This document shows, piece after piece, positions 8,060 through 16,520 of a stretch of 35,379 nt of DNA. The notes beneath the pieces are model-generated. The model did no database searches. It had not been told where the DNA came from and saw only the letters and a list, made by a program, of their open reading frames with translations. The position numbers and the translations under genes were made by a program. Positions within the stretch are counted from its first letter, which is position 1, and every line of letters begins with the position of its first letter. Location: assembly GCA_022616475.1 (NCBI GenBank), contig JAKEEP010000254.1:1-35379 (forward strand), given 5' to 3'. Origin of the DNA: Phycisphaerales bacterium. GTDB taxonomy: Bacteria > Planctomycetota > Phycisphaerae > Phycisphaerales > SM1A02.

Positions 8060-8962
8060 TCACTGGCATGGCCCCCATTCGCTGATGACCAGCAGGAGGT
8101 CTTCGATGTTCACGACGCCGTTGCCGCCGGGCGGGGCCACATCGCTGACGCAGGGTGCGCCGGGCGGGCAGATTCCCCAGTTGCTGATGATCATCAGAAG
8201 ATCGCCAACGTTCACGACGCCATCGCCCGCTGGGGGCGGACTGACATCGCCGGGACACGGCCCTTGCGACGCTGCCACGCTGTCGAGCGTAGACCCGGTG
8301 CGAATCTCGTCGAGCGTCTGTCCATAATCGAAGGTGAAAGCGACATTGCCGTAGTCGACGAAGGCGGGCGCGGCCACGGATGCGTGCGGCGCTCCGAGCG
8401 GTGTCGGGGGGTTGATCCACAGGTCAATGCTGCCAGGCTTCAAGCGAAGCAAGTAGAAATCGGTGACCAATGGACCTGACGCCGGCGAGGTTGACACCAC
8501 CGCTGGATTGATCCCGTATTGCAGGGTGACCGTGCTGGAGGCGAGAATCGTGAGCTTCACTGGATCGGTGAAGAGCCCGTCCATCTCGAGCATCATCGGG
8601 TTGGCCTGCTCGCGCCGAAACATGAAGCTCATCCAGGGGCGTGTGGCGGAATCGATGGCGCCAGTCACCGGATCGAATTCGCGCGCCGCTGTGGCTGGAT
8701 CGATGGTCCGCATGGCGACTCCGGCGCCGGGCAGGGCCGAGGGATGAAGCAGCGGAGCGAAACCGGTTTGGGCGGCAATCGAGGCTCCCCATCCCGCCGT
8801 CCATCCGGTGCCGCCGTTCAAGCCGGCCAGAGGCAGGGCCGGGGCGTAGACAAATCCTTCATAGGCGTCGGCGAGGCAGCGCTGACTGGTGATGAGATTC
8901 GCCGCCAGCGCGCCCAGGCAGGCGATTCGAGCCAAGCGATTGGTGAGGTTGTGCGAGTTCAT
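8060..8962 (-). CDS. Secreted protein with two C-terminal dockerin-like units, paralog 2
   Basis: Encodes 300 residues from ATG 8962, with a good Shine-Dalgarno (GAGGAG) about 6 bases before it. The signal peptide (MNSHNLTNRLARIACLGALA), the DAYEGFVYAPALPLAGLNGG opening, the TIDPATAAREF and GYGQTLDEIRTG-like segments, and the two terminal units (DGVVNVGDLLMIISNWG and NGVVNIEDLLLVISEWG) follow paralog 1 nearly block by block. By eye the two share well over half of their residues. The body probably folds as a beta-sandwich; no catalytic residues can be named. The leader immediately upstream resembles those of the other two paralogs, so the duplications carried the 5' region along. It is separated from paralog 1 by 95 bases and from paralog 3 by 76, with no clear terminator between, so one transcript is plausible. 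Confidence 0.86.
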   Translation of the reverse strand: MNSHNLTNRLARIACLGALAANLITSQRCLADAYEGFVYAPALPLAGLNGGTGWTAGWGASIAAQTGFAPLLHPSALPGAGVAMRTIDPATAAREFDPVTGAIDSATRPWMSFMFRREQANPMMLEMDGLFTDPVKLTILASSTVTLQYGINPAVVSTSPASGPLVTDFYLLRLKPGSIDLWINPPTPLGAPHASVAAPAFVDYGNVAFTFDYGQTLDEIRTGSTLDSVAASQGPCPGDVSPPPAGDGVVNVGDLLMIISNWGICPPGAPCVSDVAPPGGNGVVNIEDLLLVISEWGPCQ

Positions 8963-9038
8963 GACTGATTCTCCTCAGTTGGAATTGTGAGTTTGCGATG
9001 AAGGTGTAGTTTCCTGTGGTGGCGGCATGCGGGCCTCG

Positions 9039-9953
9039 TCACTGACAGGCGCCCCATTCGCTGATGACCAGCAGGAGGTCTTCGACGTTGACCACGCCAT
9101 TGCCGCCGGGCGGGGCGACATCGCCGATGCAGGGCGCGCCGGGCAGGCACCGTCCCCAGTTGCCGATGATCGTCAGGAGGTCGCCGACGTTGACAACGCC
9201 GTCGCCGCCGGCGGGGTCAACATCGCCCGGGCATGGCCCCTCGAGGATGGAGACATCGCTCAGTTCTTCGCCGGTGCGAATCTCATCGAAGGTCTGCGCG
9301 ATGTCTAGGGTGAATTGAATCGCCTCATAGTGCACGCTCGGGGGCACCGCAACCGACGCGTGAGGCGAACCGAGCGGCGCGACTGGGTTCACCCACAAGT
9401 CGATCGATGTGTTCGTCAAATGCACCAGGAAGAAGTCGGTGATGAAGCCACCCGATGCAGACGATGTTGAAACTGACGGCGGTCCGAAGTTGTATTGCAA
9501 CTGGACCGTTCCGAACGGGAAAACCGTGATCGTGCACGCACCAACTTGTTGACCCGCGCCCGGCAGTTCGATGACCATGCCGGTGTTGTCGGCATCTCGC
9601 TCGATCATGAAGCTGAGCCAATCCCTCTCGACCGTATCCAAGTCGCCGATGAGGTGATCAAACTCGCGCACAGCGGTCGCCGAGAAATTGGTTCGGGCAG
9701 CGACGCCAGTGCTCGGCAGGGCCGACGCGTGCGCGAGTGTGAAAAAGCCGGTGGATGCCGGGAAATCCGCTGTCCATGGGGGGCCCCATCCGACCCCTCC
9801 GGCCAGGCCGTTCACCAGGAGCGATGATGAGTATGCGAAGCCTTCGTACGCGTCGGCGCGGCAGGATCGATTGGCGATGGGGATCGATACCGACGCCAAC
9901 GTGCCAAAGCAGGCGATTTGAGTTAAGCGATTGAAGAGGTTGTGCGAATTCAT
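9039..9953 (-). CDS. Secreted protein with two C-terminal dockerin-like units, paralog 3
   Basis: Encodes 304 residues from ATG 9953, with AGGAGA about 7 bases upstream. The signal peptide MNSHNLFNRLTQIACFGTLA matches its neighbours, and the mature part opens ADAYEGFAYSSSLLVNGLAG. The body is the most diverged of the three (for example ERDADNTGMVIELPGAGQQV replaces the corresponding stretch), but the layout is the same. The terminal units are GDGVVNVGDLLTIIGNWG and NGVVNVEDLLLVISEWG. It is the first gene of the tandem set. Its upstream region (about 10026-10110) is duplicated ahead of the protease gene at 12832, hinting at shared regulation. The function is unknown; likely roles are extracellular binding or attachment. 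The dockerin-like assignment is by pattern, not by a demonstrated cohesin interaction. Confidence 0.85.
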   Translation of the reverse strand: MNSHNLFNRLTQIACFGTLASVSIPIANRSCRADAYEGFAYSSSLLVNGLAGGVGWGPPWTADFPASTGFFTLAHASALPSTGVAARTNFSATAVREFDHLIGDLDTVERDWLSFMIERDADNTGMVIELPGAGQQVGACTITVFPFGTVQLQYNFGPPSVSTSSASGGFITDFFLVHLTNTSIDLWVNPVAPLGSPHASVAVPPSVHYEAIQFTLDIAQTFDEIRTGEELSDVSILEGPCPGDVDPAGGDGVVNVGDLLTIIGNWGRCLPGAPCIGDVAPPGGNGVVNVEDLLLVISEWGACQ

Positions 9954-10025
9954 GACTCGTCTCCTGAGTTGTGGTTTTTGTGCTTGCGACAAAGGTGGTG
10001 CGGGTCCGTCCGGTGCAACGGGGGT

Positions 10026-10110
10026 TCATCCGACCTCCCACAGTGGCGCGGAACCCATTCCCCCGACGCCATGAATTTGCGACGCGATCGAAAACAAACC
10101 GAAACAACCG
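10026..10110 (-). promoter_or_regulatory. Duplicated upstream region, copy A (before paralog 3)
   Basis: This stretch matches 12899-12982 at roughly four of five positions by hand alignment, including shared blocks TCATCCGACC, GTGGCGCGGAAC and GACGCCATGAA. It lies about 73 bases before the paralog 3 start, and copy B lies about 67 bases before the protease start. Equal placement before two exported-protein genes suggests a conserved promoter or operator region. No protein-coding signal was seen in it. Confidence 0.55.
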
Positions 10111-10160
10111 ATTGCGGCAAGGGCGAAATTCACCTCGATGAAGTCACCTGCGCCTCTGCA

Positions 10161-10199
10161 AGAAAAGGAGAACGCCCCCACGTTTTGCAGGGGGCGTTC
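10161..10199 (-). terminator. Intrinsic terminator of the subtilase gene
   Basis: On the minus strand, 33 bases after the protease stop codon, GAACGCCCCC pairs perfectly with GGGGGCGTTC (10190-10199 with 10170-10179) around a 10-base loop. It is followed by the T-rich run TCCTTTTCT. This is a textbook rho-independent terminator, and it separates the protease transcript from the paralog 3 gene downstream. Confidence 0.85.
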
Positions 10200-10231
10200 C
10201 AATTCGATCCTCCTTTCCGACAATCCTGGCG

Positions 10232-12832
10232 CTACGGGCACAGACCCCAGGCGCCGATCACCGCCAGCAAGTCGGCGACGTTGACCACGCCATCGCCGCC
10301 GGGCGGGGCGATGTCAGCCGGGCAACCAGCGCAGGGCCCCCAGCTTCCAATGACAAAGAGCAAATCACCGATATTGACCGCGCCATCGCCGCCAGCCGGG
10401 AAGATGTCGGCTGGGCAGGGCGGAGCCTCGCATTCATCAGGCTCGCCGTTCAAATTGGCGTCCAGCGAAACGCGGTTCAGGATGTCGAAGTAGTCGTCCT
10501 CACCGTTGCCGTTGCAGTCCTCCTTGGTGGCCAGGATGCTCACGCCGCCGAGCACGCAGCCATCTGGGGTTTGCGCTGCGATGTGGATCATGGTGCTTGC
10601 GCCATCGGGGTAGGGCAGCGGCGGGTAGGGCAGCACGACAACATCCACGGGACAATCGTCAGCGCCGAGTGTCACCGTCGGGGGATCGATGCTGACGCTC
10701 CAGAGTGGATCGGCGATCACGACATCGAAGGTGATGAGCTGCGGCGCGATGGACACCGTGTTGCGAACCTGGAAAGTCACCGGCGACTGCGTAACCGTGA
10801 TGTTCCTCTGGGCGACGTTGTTGGAGTAGTTGGTGTCGTTGCCGTAGCCGATCTCGGCATACAGACACTGGTGTTCAGATTTCTGGGGTATCCAGGCAAT
10901 CGAAACGGGGGTGAGCCCCGATGGCAAGTCCACGATCCTCGTGCCAATGTCGAAGAATGTTGGTATCGATGCCGAGAACACATGCACGCCAAAGTGAACC
11001 TTGACTCTCGAAACCGGGAAGCCTGCGTTGAAGACGTTCGCCGTCACGGTTGCCAGTTGACCCACTTGGGGCGGAAATGGACTGACGCCCAGGTCCGGCG
11101 AAAGCCACCCGGGATTAGGCGGATGGCTGGGGAACAGAATATCCTGCCCGGCCGCAACCGACACAGCCTCGAAGGCGTCAACCAGCCCCCATCCCGACTT
11201 GTAGTTCCACACCGGGTCCCCCGCCTGGTTTGGCGTCGGACCGAACCCGGCGAGCGGTTCGGCGGTGTCGATCATGATGTCTTTGACCGACGCGGCGTTA
11301 ATGCCTGGTTTCGCCTGCATGATCAGAGCCGCCAGGCCGGCGACATGCGGCGCCGACATAGACGTGCCGCTCTTGATCGTCCCACCGCCCGGAGACATCC
11401 AATCGGCGGCCAAGATGTTGACACCGGGCGCACAGACCTCGGGTTTGAGCTCGTCGAGGTCATCGGCGTCGCTGTCGCTGGAGCGCGGACCGTAACTGGA
11501 GAACGGAGCCATGCCGTCATCGGCGCGGTTGACCGTGACCGCGTCGTCCGACGCTGCGACGGTGATGGCCCTGGTTGCGGCTGCCGGCGTCGACAAGATC
11601 GGCGGAATGAGGAAGGTGCCCGGTGGTCCACATTCACCGCCATTGTTGCCTGCTGCCGCGACCACCACGATCCCCATCGCCTCGGCGAGGTCGACGAGTT
11701 GGCTGAACGCATCCAGACCGTCGCTGCGCAGCGGTGCGCACGGCGACCCCTGCCCGATACTCATGTTGATCACGTCCACGCTCCAGTCGCTTTCGCCGCG
11801 CTTGTCATAGACGATCTCCAGCGTTTTGGTGGTGGTCATCCAGGTTGTGCCGGCGCCGAAGATTTTCACGTCGATCAAACCCGCTGCGGGCGCCACGCCA
11901 CGAGAGAGCATGGCAGTCCCCTGTCCCAGGGCAATCGAGGCCACGTGAGTACCGTGACCAACGATGTCGGGAGGGTCGACGAACAGTCCGCTCGCAGCGT
12001 CATACCCGCCGATGATGGGGGTGGCGGCGAACATTTGGTGATTGTTGTTCACGCCGGTGTCCATGATCACGATGTTCACACCCGTGCCATCGATCCCTTG
12101 GGGCACGGCGGTGGGATAGTCGCTTGACGGCGTCACCTTGATCGCCGGCACGCTGACGTTCAGCGTCGGCTCAAAGCCAACTTGCCTTTCGATGAACGCC
12201 ACCTCGGGCCGGGCGGCGATCAGGGCGATGGCCGCCTTGTCCACGCCGCCAAGGGCCACGTAGACAATGTACTTCCCGATGTGCTGAATCTCGGCCGTCG
12301 GACTCACATTGTCCAGGAACTGGATGTCTTGCGGGGTGGTGCAGCGCCGATAGTTGACGACAATGTCGAACAGTTGATCAGGCTCCTGGTCAATCAGGTA
12401 GTCGATCTTGTTGAGCGGCGCCACCGTGTCCAGCGGCTGGGTGTCGCGGCACCAGAGCACCGGATCTTCCTCCCACTGCGGAGGCGTCAGGTTGCTGAAG
12501 ATGACGGGACAGGGAGGCTTCTTGCCGCAATCGGGGCACAGTTGCAATGCTGCATTGGCGCAGATTCCGTCCCAGGCCACTTGGCAGCAGAACTGATCAA
12601 TCGCGCACACCGCCTGGCAACACTCAAAGTCGTTGCAACCTGGTGTGCCGTGAGCCACGCAGCAGTCTTCCTGACCAGGGCAGCCTTGCGGCTGTGCACG
12701 TGCATCCGCCGTGATGAACAGGCTGGCGGTCATGAAGGCCGACAGCAACCGCATAGCTGAAGCACTGCGGCGGGTCTGCGCGCCGCCACGTCGATCGCCA
12801 ATCTCTTTCCGATCATCGAGACAGGTTTTCAT
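10232..12832 (-). CDS. Secreted subtilisin-like (S8) protease with dockerin-like C-terminus
   Basis: From ATG 12832 the product has 866 residues; GAGGAGG 6-7 bases upstream decides this start over the GTG at 12847. After a long n-region comes a signal peptide (MRLLSAFMTASLFITADARA, about 27-46). Then follow a Cys-rich module (about 50-105, CC/GTPGC/CCQ/FCC pattern), an inhibitor-I9-like propeptide (about 185-225), and the catalytic domain. The triad is Asp258 (IMDTGV), His293 (GHGTHVA) and Ser491 (SGTSMSAPHVAG), with the oxyanion Asn in AAAGNNGGECG near 396. All are intact. A CARDB-like adhesive domain follows at about 590-680, then a calcium-type motif (DCNGNGEDDYFDILN) and two dockerin-like units. 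The enzyme should be an exported endopeptidase, perhaps attached to the cell surface. The stop codon is TAG, followed by an intrinsic terminator. Confidence 0.93.
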   Translation of the reverse strand: MKTCLDDRKEIGDRRGGAQTRRSASAMRLLSAFMTASLFITADARAQPQGCPGQEDCCVAHGTPGCNDFECCQAVCAIDQFCCQVAWDGICANAALQLCPDCGKKPPCPVIFSNLTPPQWEEDPVLWCRDTQPLDTVAPLNKIDYLIDQEPDQLFDIVVNYRRCTTPQDIQFLDNVSPTAEIQHIGKYIVYVALGGVDKAAIALIAARPEVAFIERQVGFEPTLNVSVPAIKVTPSSDYPTAVPQGIDGTGVNIVIMDTGVNNNHQMFAATPIIGGYDAASGLFVDPPDIVGHGTHVASIALGQGTAMLSRGVAPAAGLIDVKIFGAGTTWMTTTKTLEIVYDKRGESDWSVDVINMSIGQGSPCAPLRSDGLDAFSQLVDLAEAMGIVVVAAAGNNGGECGPPGTFLIPPILSTPAAATRAITVAASDDAVTVNRADDGMAPFSSYGPRSSDSDADDLDELKPEVCAPGVNILAADWMSPGGGTIKSGTSMSAPHVAGLAALIMQAKPGINAASVKDIMIDTAEPLAGFGPTPNQAGDPVWNYKSGWGLVDAFEAVSVAAGQDILFPSHPPNPGWLSPDLGVSPFPPQVGQLATVTANVFNAGFPVSRVKVHFGVHVFSASIPTFFDIGTRIVDLPSGLTPVSIAWIPQKSEHQCLYAEIGYGNDTNYSNNVAQRNITVTQSPVTFQVRNTVSIAPQLITFDVVIADPLWSVSIDPPTVTLGADDCPVDVVVLPYPPLPYPDGASTMIHIAAQTPDGCVLGGVSILATKEDCNGNGEDDYFDILNRVSLDANLNGEPDECEAPPCPADIFPAGGDGAVNIGDLLFVIGSWGPCAGCPADIAPPGGDGVVNVADLLAVIGAWGLCP

Positions 12833-12898
12833 TTCGAACCTCCTCACGTTGATTTTGTAGAGAAGGCACTGGCTCCAATGCTCCAGCGCCTCGGATGC

Positions 12899-12982
12899 TC
12901 ATCCGACCCCATCGTGGCGCGGAACACATTCTCCGGACGCCATGAAGTTTGCGGCGCGATTGAACACAAGCCGAATCAAGCG
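12899..12982 (-). promoter_or_regulatory. Duplicated upstream region, copy B (before the subtilase)
   Basis: Partner of the copy at 10026-10110. Together with the adjoining leader (a T-rich then CTCCT stretch on the plus strand nearest the ATG) it forms a shared 5' region of about 140 bases. The rest of the gap up to the kinase stop at 13161 holds no gene. It contains an imperfect hairpin near 13110-13136 (GGGAGG/CCTCCC) without a T-run, which I do not call a terminator. Confidence 0.55.
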
Positions 12983-13160
12983 CGTTCAGCACCACCGCTA
13001 GGGCATTTCTGACCATCCCGTGCGCCGGCGAGCTGCGCGATGTTGTGGCGCGATCTCTGCCGCGTTGCACGCGCGCCGCCGCCCGACAGCGAGTCGCCGC
13101 GCAGCGGTTCCGGGAGGAGGCGAGGAACCTCCCCCACACGCGAACTTCGAGGATCACCGA

Positions 13161-16100
13161 TCAGCGCACAACCGCGCGCCAGCGCTTGACCTGGTCGTGC
13201 TGGCCGAGCGTGTCCAGAAGGTCAGCCAGCGCCTCGAAGTGCCCACGACTTTGCCGATAATTGTCGTAGTCGCCGATGGTCGGCTCGTAGCGTCGCCTGA
13301 TCAGCCGGCAGGCCGGCAACAGGTGGGCGAGCGCTTCGTTGTGTCGTCCGGCGGCCGCGAGGATGAGGCCGAGGTGCGCGTGGAGCACCGCGCCTTCGCC
13401 GATGTTTCGCGAGTCCGGGCGCTCGGCGAGCGTCGCAACCAGCCGCTGCTGAAGCGGCAGCGCCGCGGCCAGGTCGCCCGAATGCATCCAAACGAGCGCG
13501 ACAGCGTCGAGGTAGCCGCGCGCGGCCGCGAGGTCGTCGGCGAAGTGAAGAGTCGCCAGCTCGTGACTACGCTGGGCCCATTGACGAATGTCCGGGTAGC
13601 GTGCGGCCTCGCGAGCAAGTCTCACCGCCGCCTGGCTGCGCCAGCGCAAGAGTCGCTCGGGCTGGTTGGCCAACTCGCGCCCGGCTCGTTCGAGGATCCC
13701 ATTCACCTGCGCGATGTCCTGCGGCGCCGCGGGTCGCGCTTCGATCGCGGTGAGCAAATTGACAAACGCGCTGAAGGCTGGCTCGGCCTGCCATCCGAGG
13801 GTTTCGATGAGCGCCTCGAGCTGATCCGACCATAGGCTGCGCGCCTCATCGTACCGCCCGAGCGTGCGCAACGTGACTCCCCGAAGGTAGGTCAGTGATC
13901 TGCGCAGCGGGTGATCGGGCGAGTGTTCTTGAACGGCTTGTTCGTGCAGTTCGACGGCCGTCGGCAGCAGGCGCGCGGCAAGGGCGCGGCGCGACGGCCG
14001 TGACAGGACGTAATGCCCAATGATGGAGAGGGTGGCGGCCTGTTCTCTCACATCAGCGGGCATGCCTTGAGCCGATGCGGCGTCGCGGATCGTGCGCTCG
14101 AGGATGGTCGATGCGCCGTCGATGTCGCCGAAGTCGGCCATGGTCGCGGCTTGCCAAGCCAGATCGCGGGGACCGACCTTGGCGCCGGCCACATACATGG
14201 AATGGCCGAATTCGGCCGACACGGCGCGAATCTCGTCGGGGCGATTCTCGATATCGAGCATCGTGATCAGGTCCCGCCGCACAACTTGGGCCCCGACGCC
14301 GTCGCTGCCGTAGATGCTGCAATAGTCGTCGTACACCTGGCGCGCGGAGGCGATAGCCTCCTCCACGTCGCCGAGCTCGTAGAGCACATCGGTGACCGAG
14401 CGCCGCCCTTCAAGGTACGCGCCGTCGTGGAGAGCGCCCTGGGGCAAGTCATCCAGCGCGCGGCGGAGGACCAGCCTGCTTTCCTCGGGTTCATCCTCGA
14501 GTGCCAAGCGATCGGCCAGGGCCATGTGGGCGCGAAAGGTCAAGGGGTCGCCGGGCCCCAGCATGCGTTCAGTGTCGGCGACCACGGCCCGCGCCTCGGC
14601 CACCGCGCTGGGGCGTGCCGTGGCGAACCATCCGGTGTACGCCGCGCGCACGCGCGCCCGCAGCGTGTCGGGATCATTCGGGCCGAGCACCTTGACCACC
14701 ACCGGCAGCCGTTCTTCCAGTTCATCAATGGCCGTCGTCGGCGTGTCGCGCGCTTGAACGAAAGCTCTCAGCGCCGTTGGATGCTCTGCTCCGAGCGTGC
14801 GCTCGTAGATACTGGCGCCGTCCATCATCTGCGTAAAGCCGTCTTGCCACGAGATGCACATCAGCCCCTGCCCGATGATCATCCGGATCTCTGCTTCGAC
14901 CAGCGGACGCCCCGCGGTGGCGGTAGGGATCTCGGGGATGACGCGACGAAGGAGCTCGGCCACTTTGAGTTCACCCGGGCGCGCATCGGGCGCTGCGGCC
15001 AATGCGTCCAGCGTGGCGGCACGGCTTGGATCGTCCCAGGCTTTCTCCCCGCCCAAGCGATCCTTTGGAGCGATGGTTGGATCGATCAACGCGAGCATCT
15101 TCCGCAGGAACTCGGTGACGGCGCGGGCGTTGGCAGCCTCCTCCTCAGCGTGGGCTCGTGCCTTGGCCTCGGCGTCGCGCGCGACCAGAGCCTCGGCGTG
15201 TCCCTTGGCCTCATCGCGGCGGCCGTTCTGGGCCTGGACCATCCCATATGCCGACGCCGCCAAGCCCGCCGACATCGCCAGCGCGATCGCGCCGGCGGCG
15301 GCGAAGGCGACCTTGTTCCGCCGGACCAGCTTCTTGAACCGGTAGATGCGGCTCGGCGGTGAAGCGAGCACGGCGTCGCCGCGCAGATGGCGCCGAACAT
15401 CATGCGCCAACGCGGAGGCCGACTCATAGCGCCGGCGTCGATCCTTCTCCAACGCGCGCATGACAATCCAATCAAGTTCGCCGCGGATGGCGCTGCTCAG
15501 CTTCGTCGGCTCCATGCGCCGGCGCTTCGCGACGGTGGTGAGGCTCTCCTTTCCGAATGTGCTGACTCTCGTGGAGGGCTTTGCGGGTTCGCAGTCGCGG
15601 ATCATCCGGTAAATCTCGGTGAAGCCTGCCTGGCGCAGCGTCGCCGCGTCCAGCGGCGTGACGCCCGTCAGCAACTCGTAGAGCAGCACCCCCAGCGAGT
15701 ACACGTCGCTGCGGGTGTCCACATCCAAGCCCGACATCTCCGCCTGCTCGGGGCTCACGTATTCGGGCGTGCCGATGAACTGATGGAACTGGGTGAACAG
15801 GGTGCGCTCGGTCAGTCGGGCGTTGGTCGCTTTGGCAATGCCGAAATCGATCACCTTGGGAACCGGCTCCCCGTCGTGAAGCGTCACCAGGATGTTGCTG
15901 GGCTTGAGGTCACGGTGGATGACCCCCTTCTCGTGCGCATTCTGCACGGCTGAGCAGACTTGAGCGAAGAGCTCCAGGCGCTCGCGCGGCGACAGTTCGT
16001 TGGTGTCGCAGAACTCCGTAATGGGCACACCCCGGACCAACTCCATGACGAAATAGGGGCGTCCTGATTCAGTGGCGCCGGCGTCGAGCACTCGCGCGAT

Positions 16101-16520
16101 GTTGGGATGGTCCATCAGCGCAAGGGCCTGCCGCTCGGCCTCGAAACGCGCCAGCACCTGTTTGGTGTCCATGCCGAGCTTGATGATCTTCAGCGCCACT
16201 CGGCGGCGGATGGGCTCGACCTGCTCGGCCATGTACACGATTCCGAAGCCGCCTTCGCCGATCACTTGCAGCAGCTTGTACCGCCCGACTGTCGCGCCAA
16301 GCCCCTCGGCGATCGCGGCGCCGTCAGCGAGGGGTCCCTCATCTGCTGTTGGATCGCGAAGGAATTTCCCTGACTCATCATGCACGACCAGCAATTGCTC
16401 TACTTCCGCACGGAGGTCCGGGTGACCCGCGCAGGCTCGCTCGAGGTAAGCCGATCGCTGGTGCTGCGCCAGGTCCAGCGCTTCGCCGAAGACATCCATT
16501 GGGGTCCTCTCAGCTGTCAT
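13161..16520 (-). CDS. Transmembrane Ser/Thr protein kinase with helical-repeat C-terminus
   Basis: From ATG 16520 (GGAGAAGG about 4 bases upstream) the protein has 1119 residues. The Hanks-type kinase domain spans about 81-380: glycine loop IGEGGFGIVY (87-96), ATP-anchoring Lys111 (VALKIIK), catalytic loop HRDLKPSN (202-209), DFG at 225-227, and the GTPEYVSPEQ substrate-side motif. All residues needed for activity are present. One membrane helix lies at about 403-427, followed by an Ala/Glu/Arg-rich helical stretch (about 430-480) and a long region of TPR-like helical repeats to the end. The gene overlaps the ECF sigma factor gene by 11 bases. In Planctomycetota such sigma-kinase pairs are common, and the kinase is thought to modulate the sigma factor. 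The signal sensed is unknown. Confidence 0.92.
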   Translation of the reverse strand: MTAERTPMDVFGEALDLAQHQRSAYLERACAGHPDLRAEVEQLLVVHDESGKFLRDPTADEGPLADGAAIAEGLGATVGRYKLLQVIGEGGFGIVYMAEQVEPIRRRVALKIIKLGMDTKQVLARFEAERQALALMDHPNIARVLDAGATESGRPYFVMELVRGVPITEFCDTNELSPRERLELFAQVCSAVQNAHEKGVIHRDLKPSNILVTLHDGEPVPKVIDFGIAKATNARLTERTLFTQFHQFIGTPEYVSPEQAEMSGLDVDTRSDVYSLGVLLYELLTGVTPLDAATLRQAGFTEIYRMIRDCEPAKPSTRVSTFGKESLTTVAKRRRMEPTKLSSAIRGELDWIVMRALEKDRRRRYESASALAHDVRRHLRGDAVLASPPSRIYRFKKLVRRNKVAFAAAGAIALAMSAGLAASAYGMVQAQNGRRDEAKGHAEALVARDAEAKARAHAEEEAANARAVTEFLRKMLALIDPTIAPKDRLGGEKAWDDPSRAATLDALAAAPDARPGELKVAELLRRVIPEIPTATAGRPLVEAEIRMIIGQGLMCISWQDGFTQMMDGASIYERTLGAEHPTALRAFVQARDTPTTAIDELEERLPVVVKVLGPNDPDTLRARVRAAYTGWFATARPSAVAEARAVVADTERMLGPGDPLTFRAHMALADRLALEDEPEESRLVLRRALDDLPQGALHDGAYLEGRRSVTDVLYELGDVEEAIASARQVYDDYCSIYGSDGVGAQVVRRDLITMLDIENRPDEIRAVSAEFGHSMYVAGAKVGPRDLAWQAATMADFGDIDGASTILERTIRDAASAQGMPADVREQAATLSIIGHYVLSRPSRRALAARLLPTAVELHEQAVQEHSPDHPLRRSLTYLRGVTLRTLGRYDEARSLWSDQLEALIETLGWQAEPAFSAFVNLLTAIEARPAAPQDIAQVNGILERAGRELANQPERLLRWRSQAAVRLAREAARYPDIRQWAQRSHELATLHFADDLAAARGYLDAVALVWMHSGDLAAALPLQQRLVATLAERPDSRNIGEGAVLHAHLGLILAAAGRHNEALAHLLPACRLIRRRYEPTIGDYDNYRQSRGHFEALADLLDTLGQHDQVKRWRAVVR

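Noticed and set aside
10571-12127. Plus-strand open frame of 518 codons
   Set aside because: It lies fully opposite the subtilase gene, whose catalytic triad and signal peptide are clear. The plus-strand product has no family resemblance and is a high-GC shadow.
14013-15362. Plus-strand open frame of 449 codons
   Set aside because: Opposite the kinase gene's helical region; composition is Arg/Gly/His-rich without motifs. It is a shadow frame.
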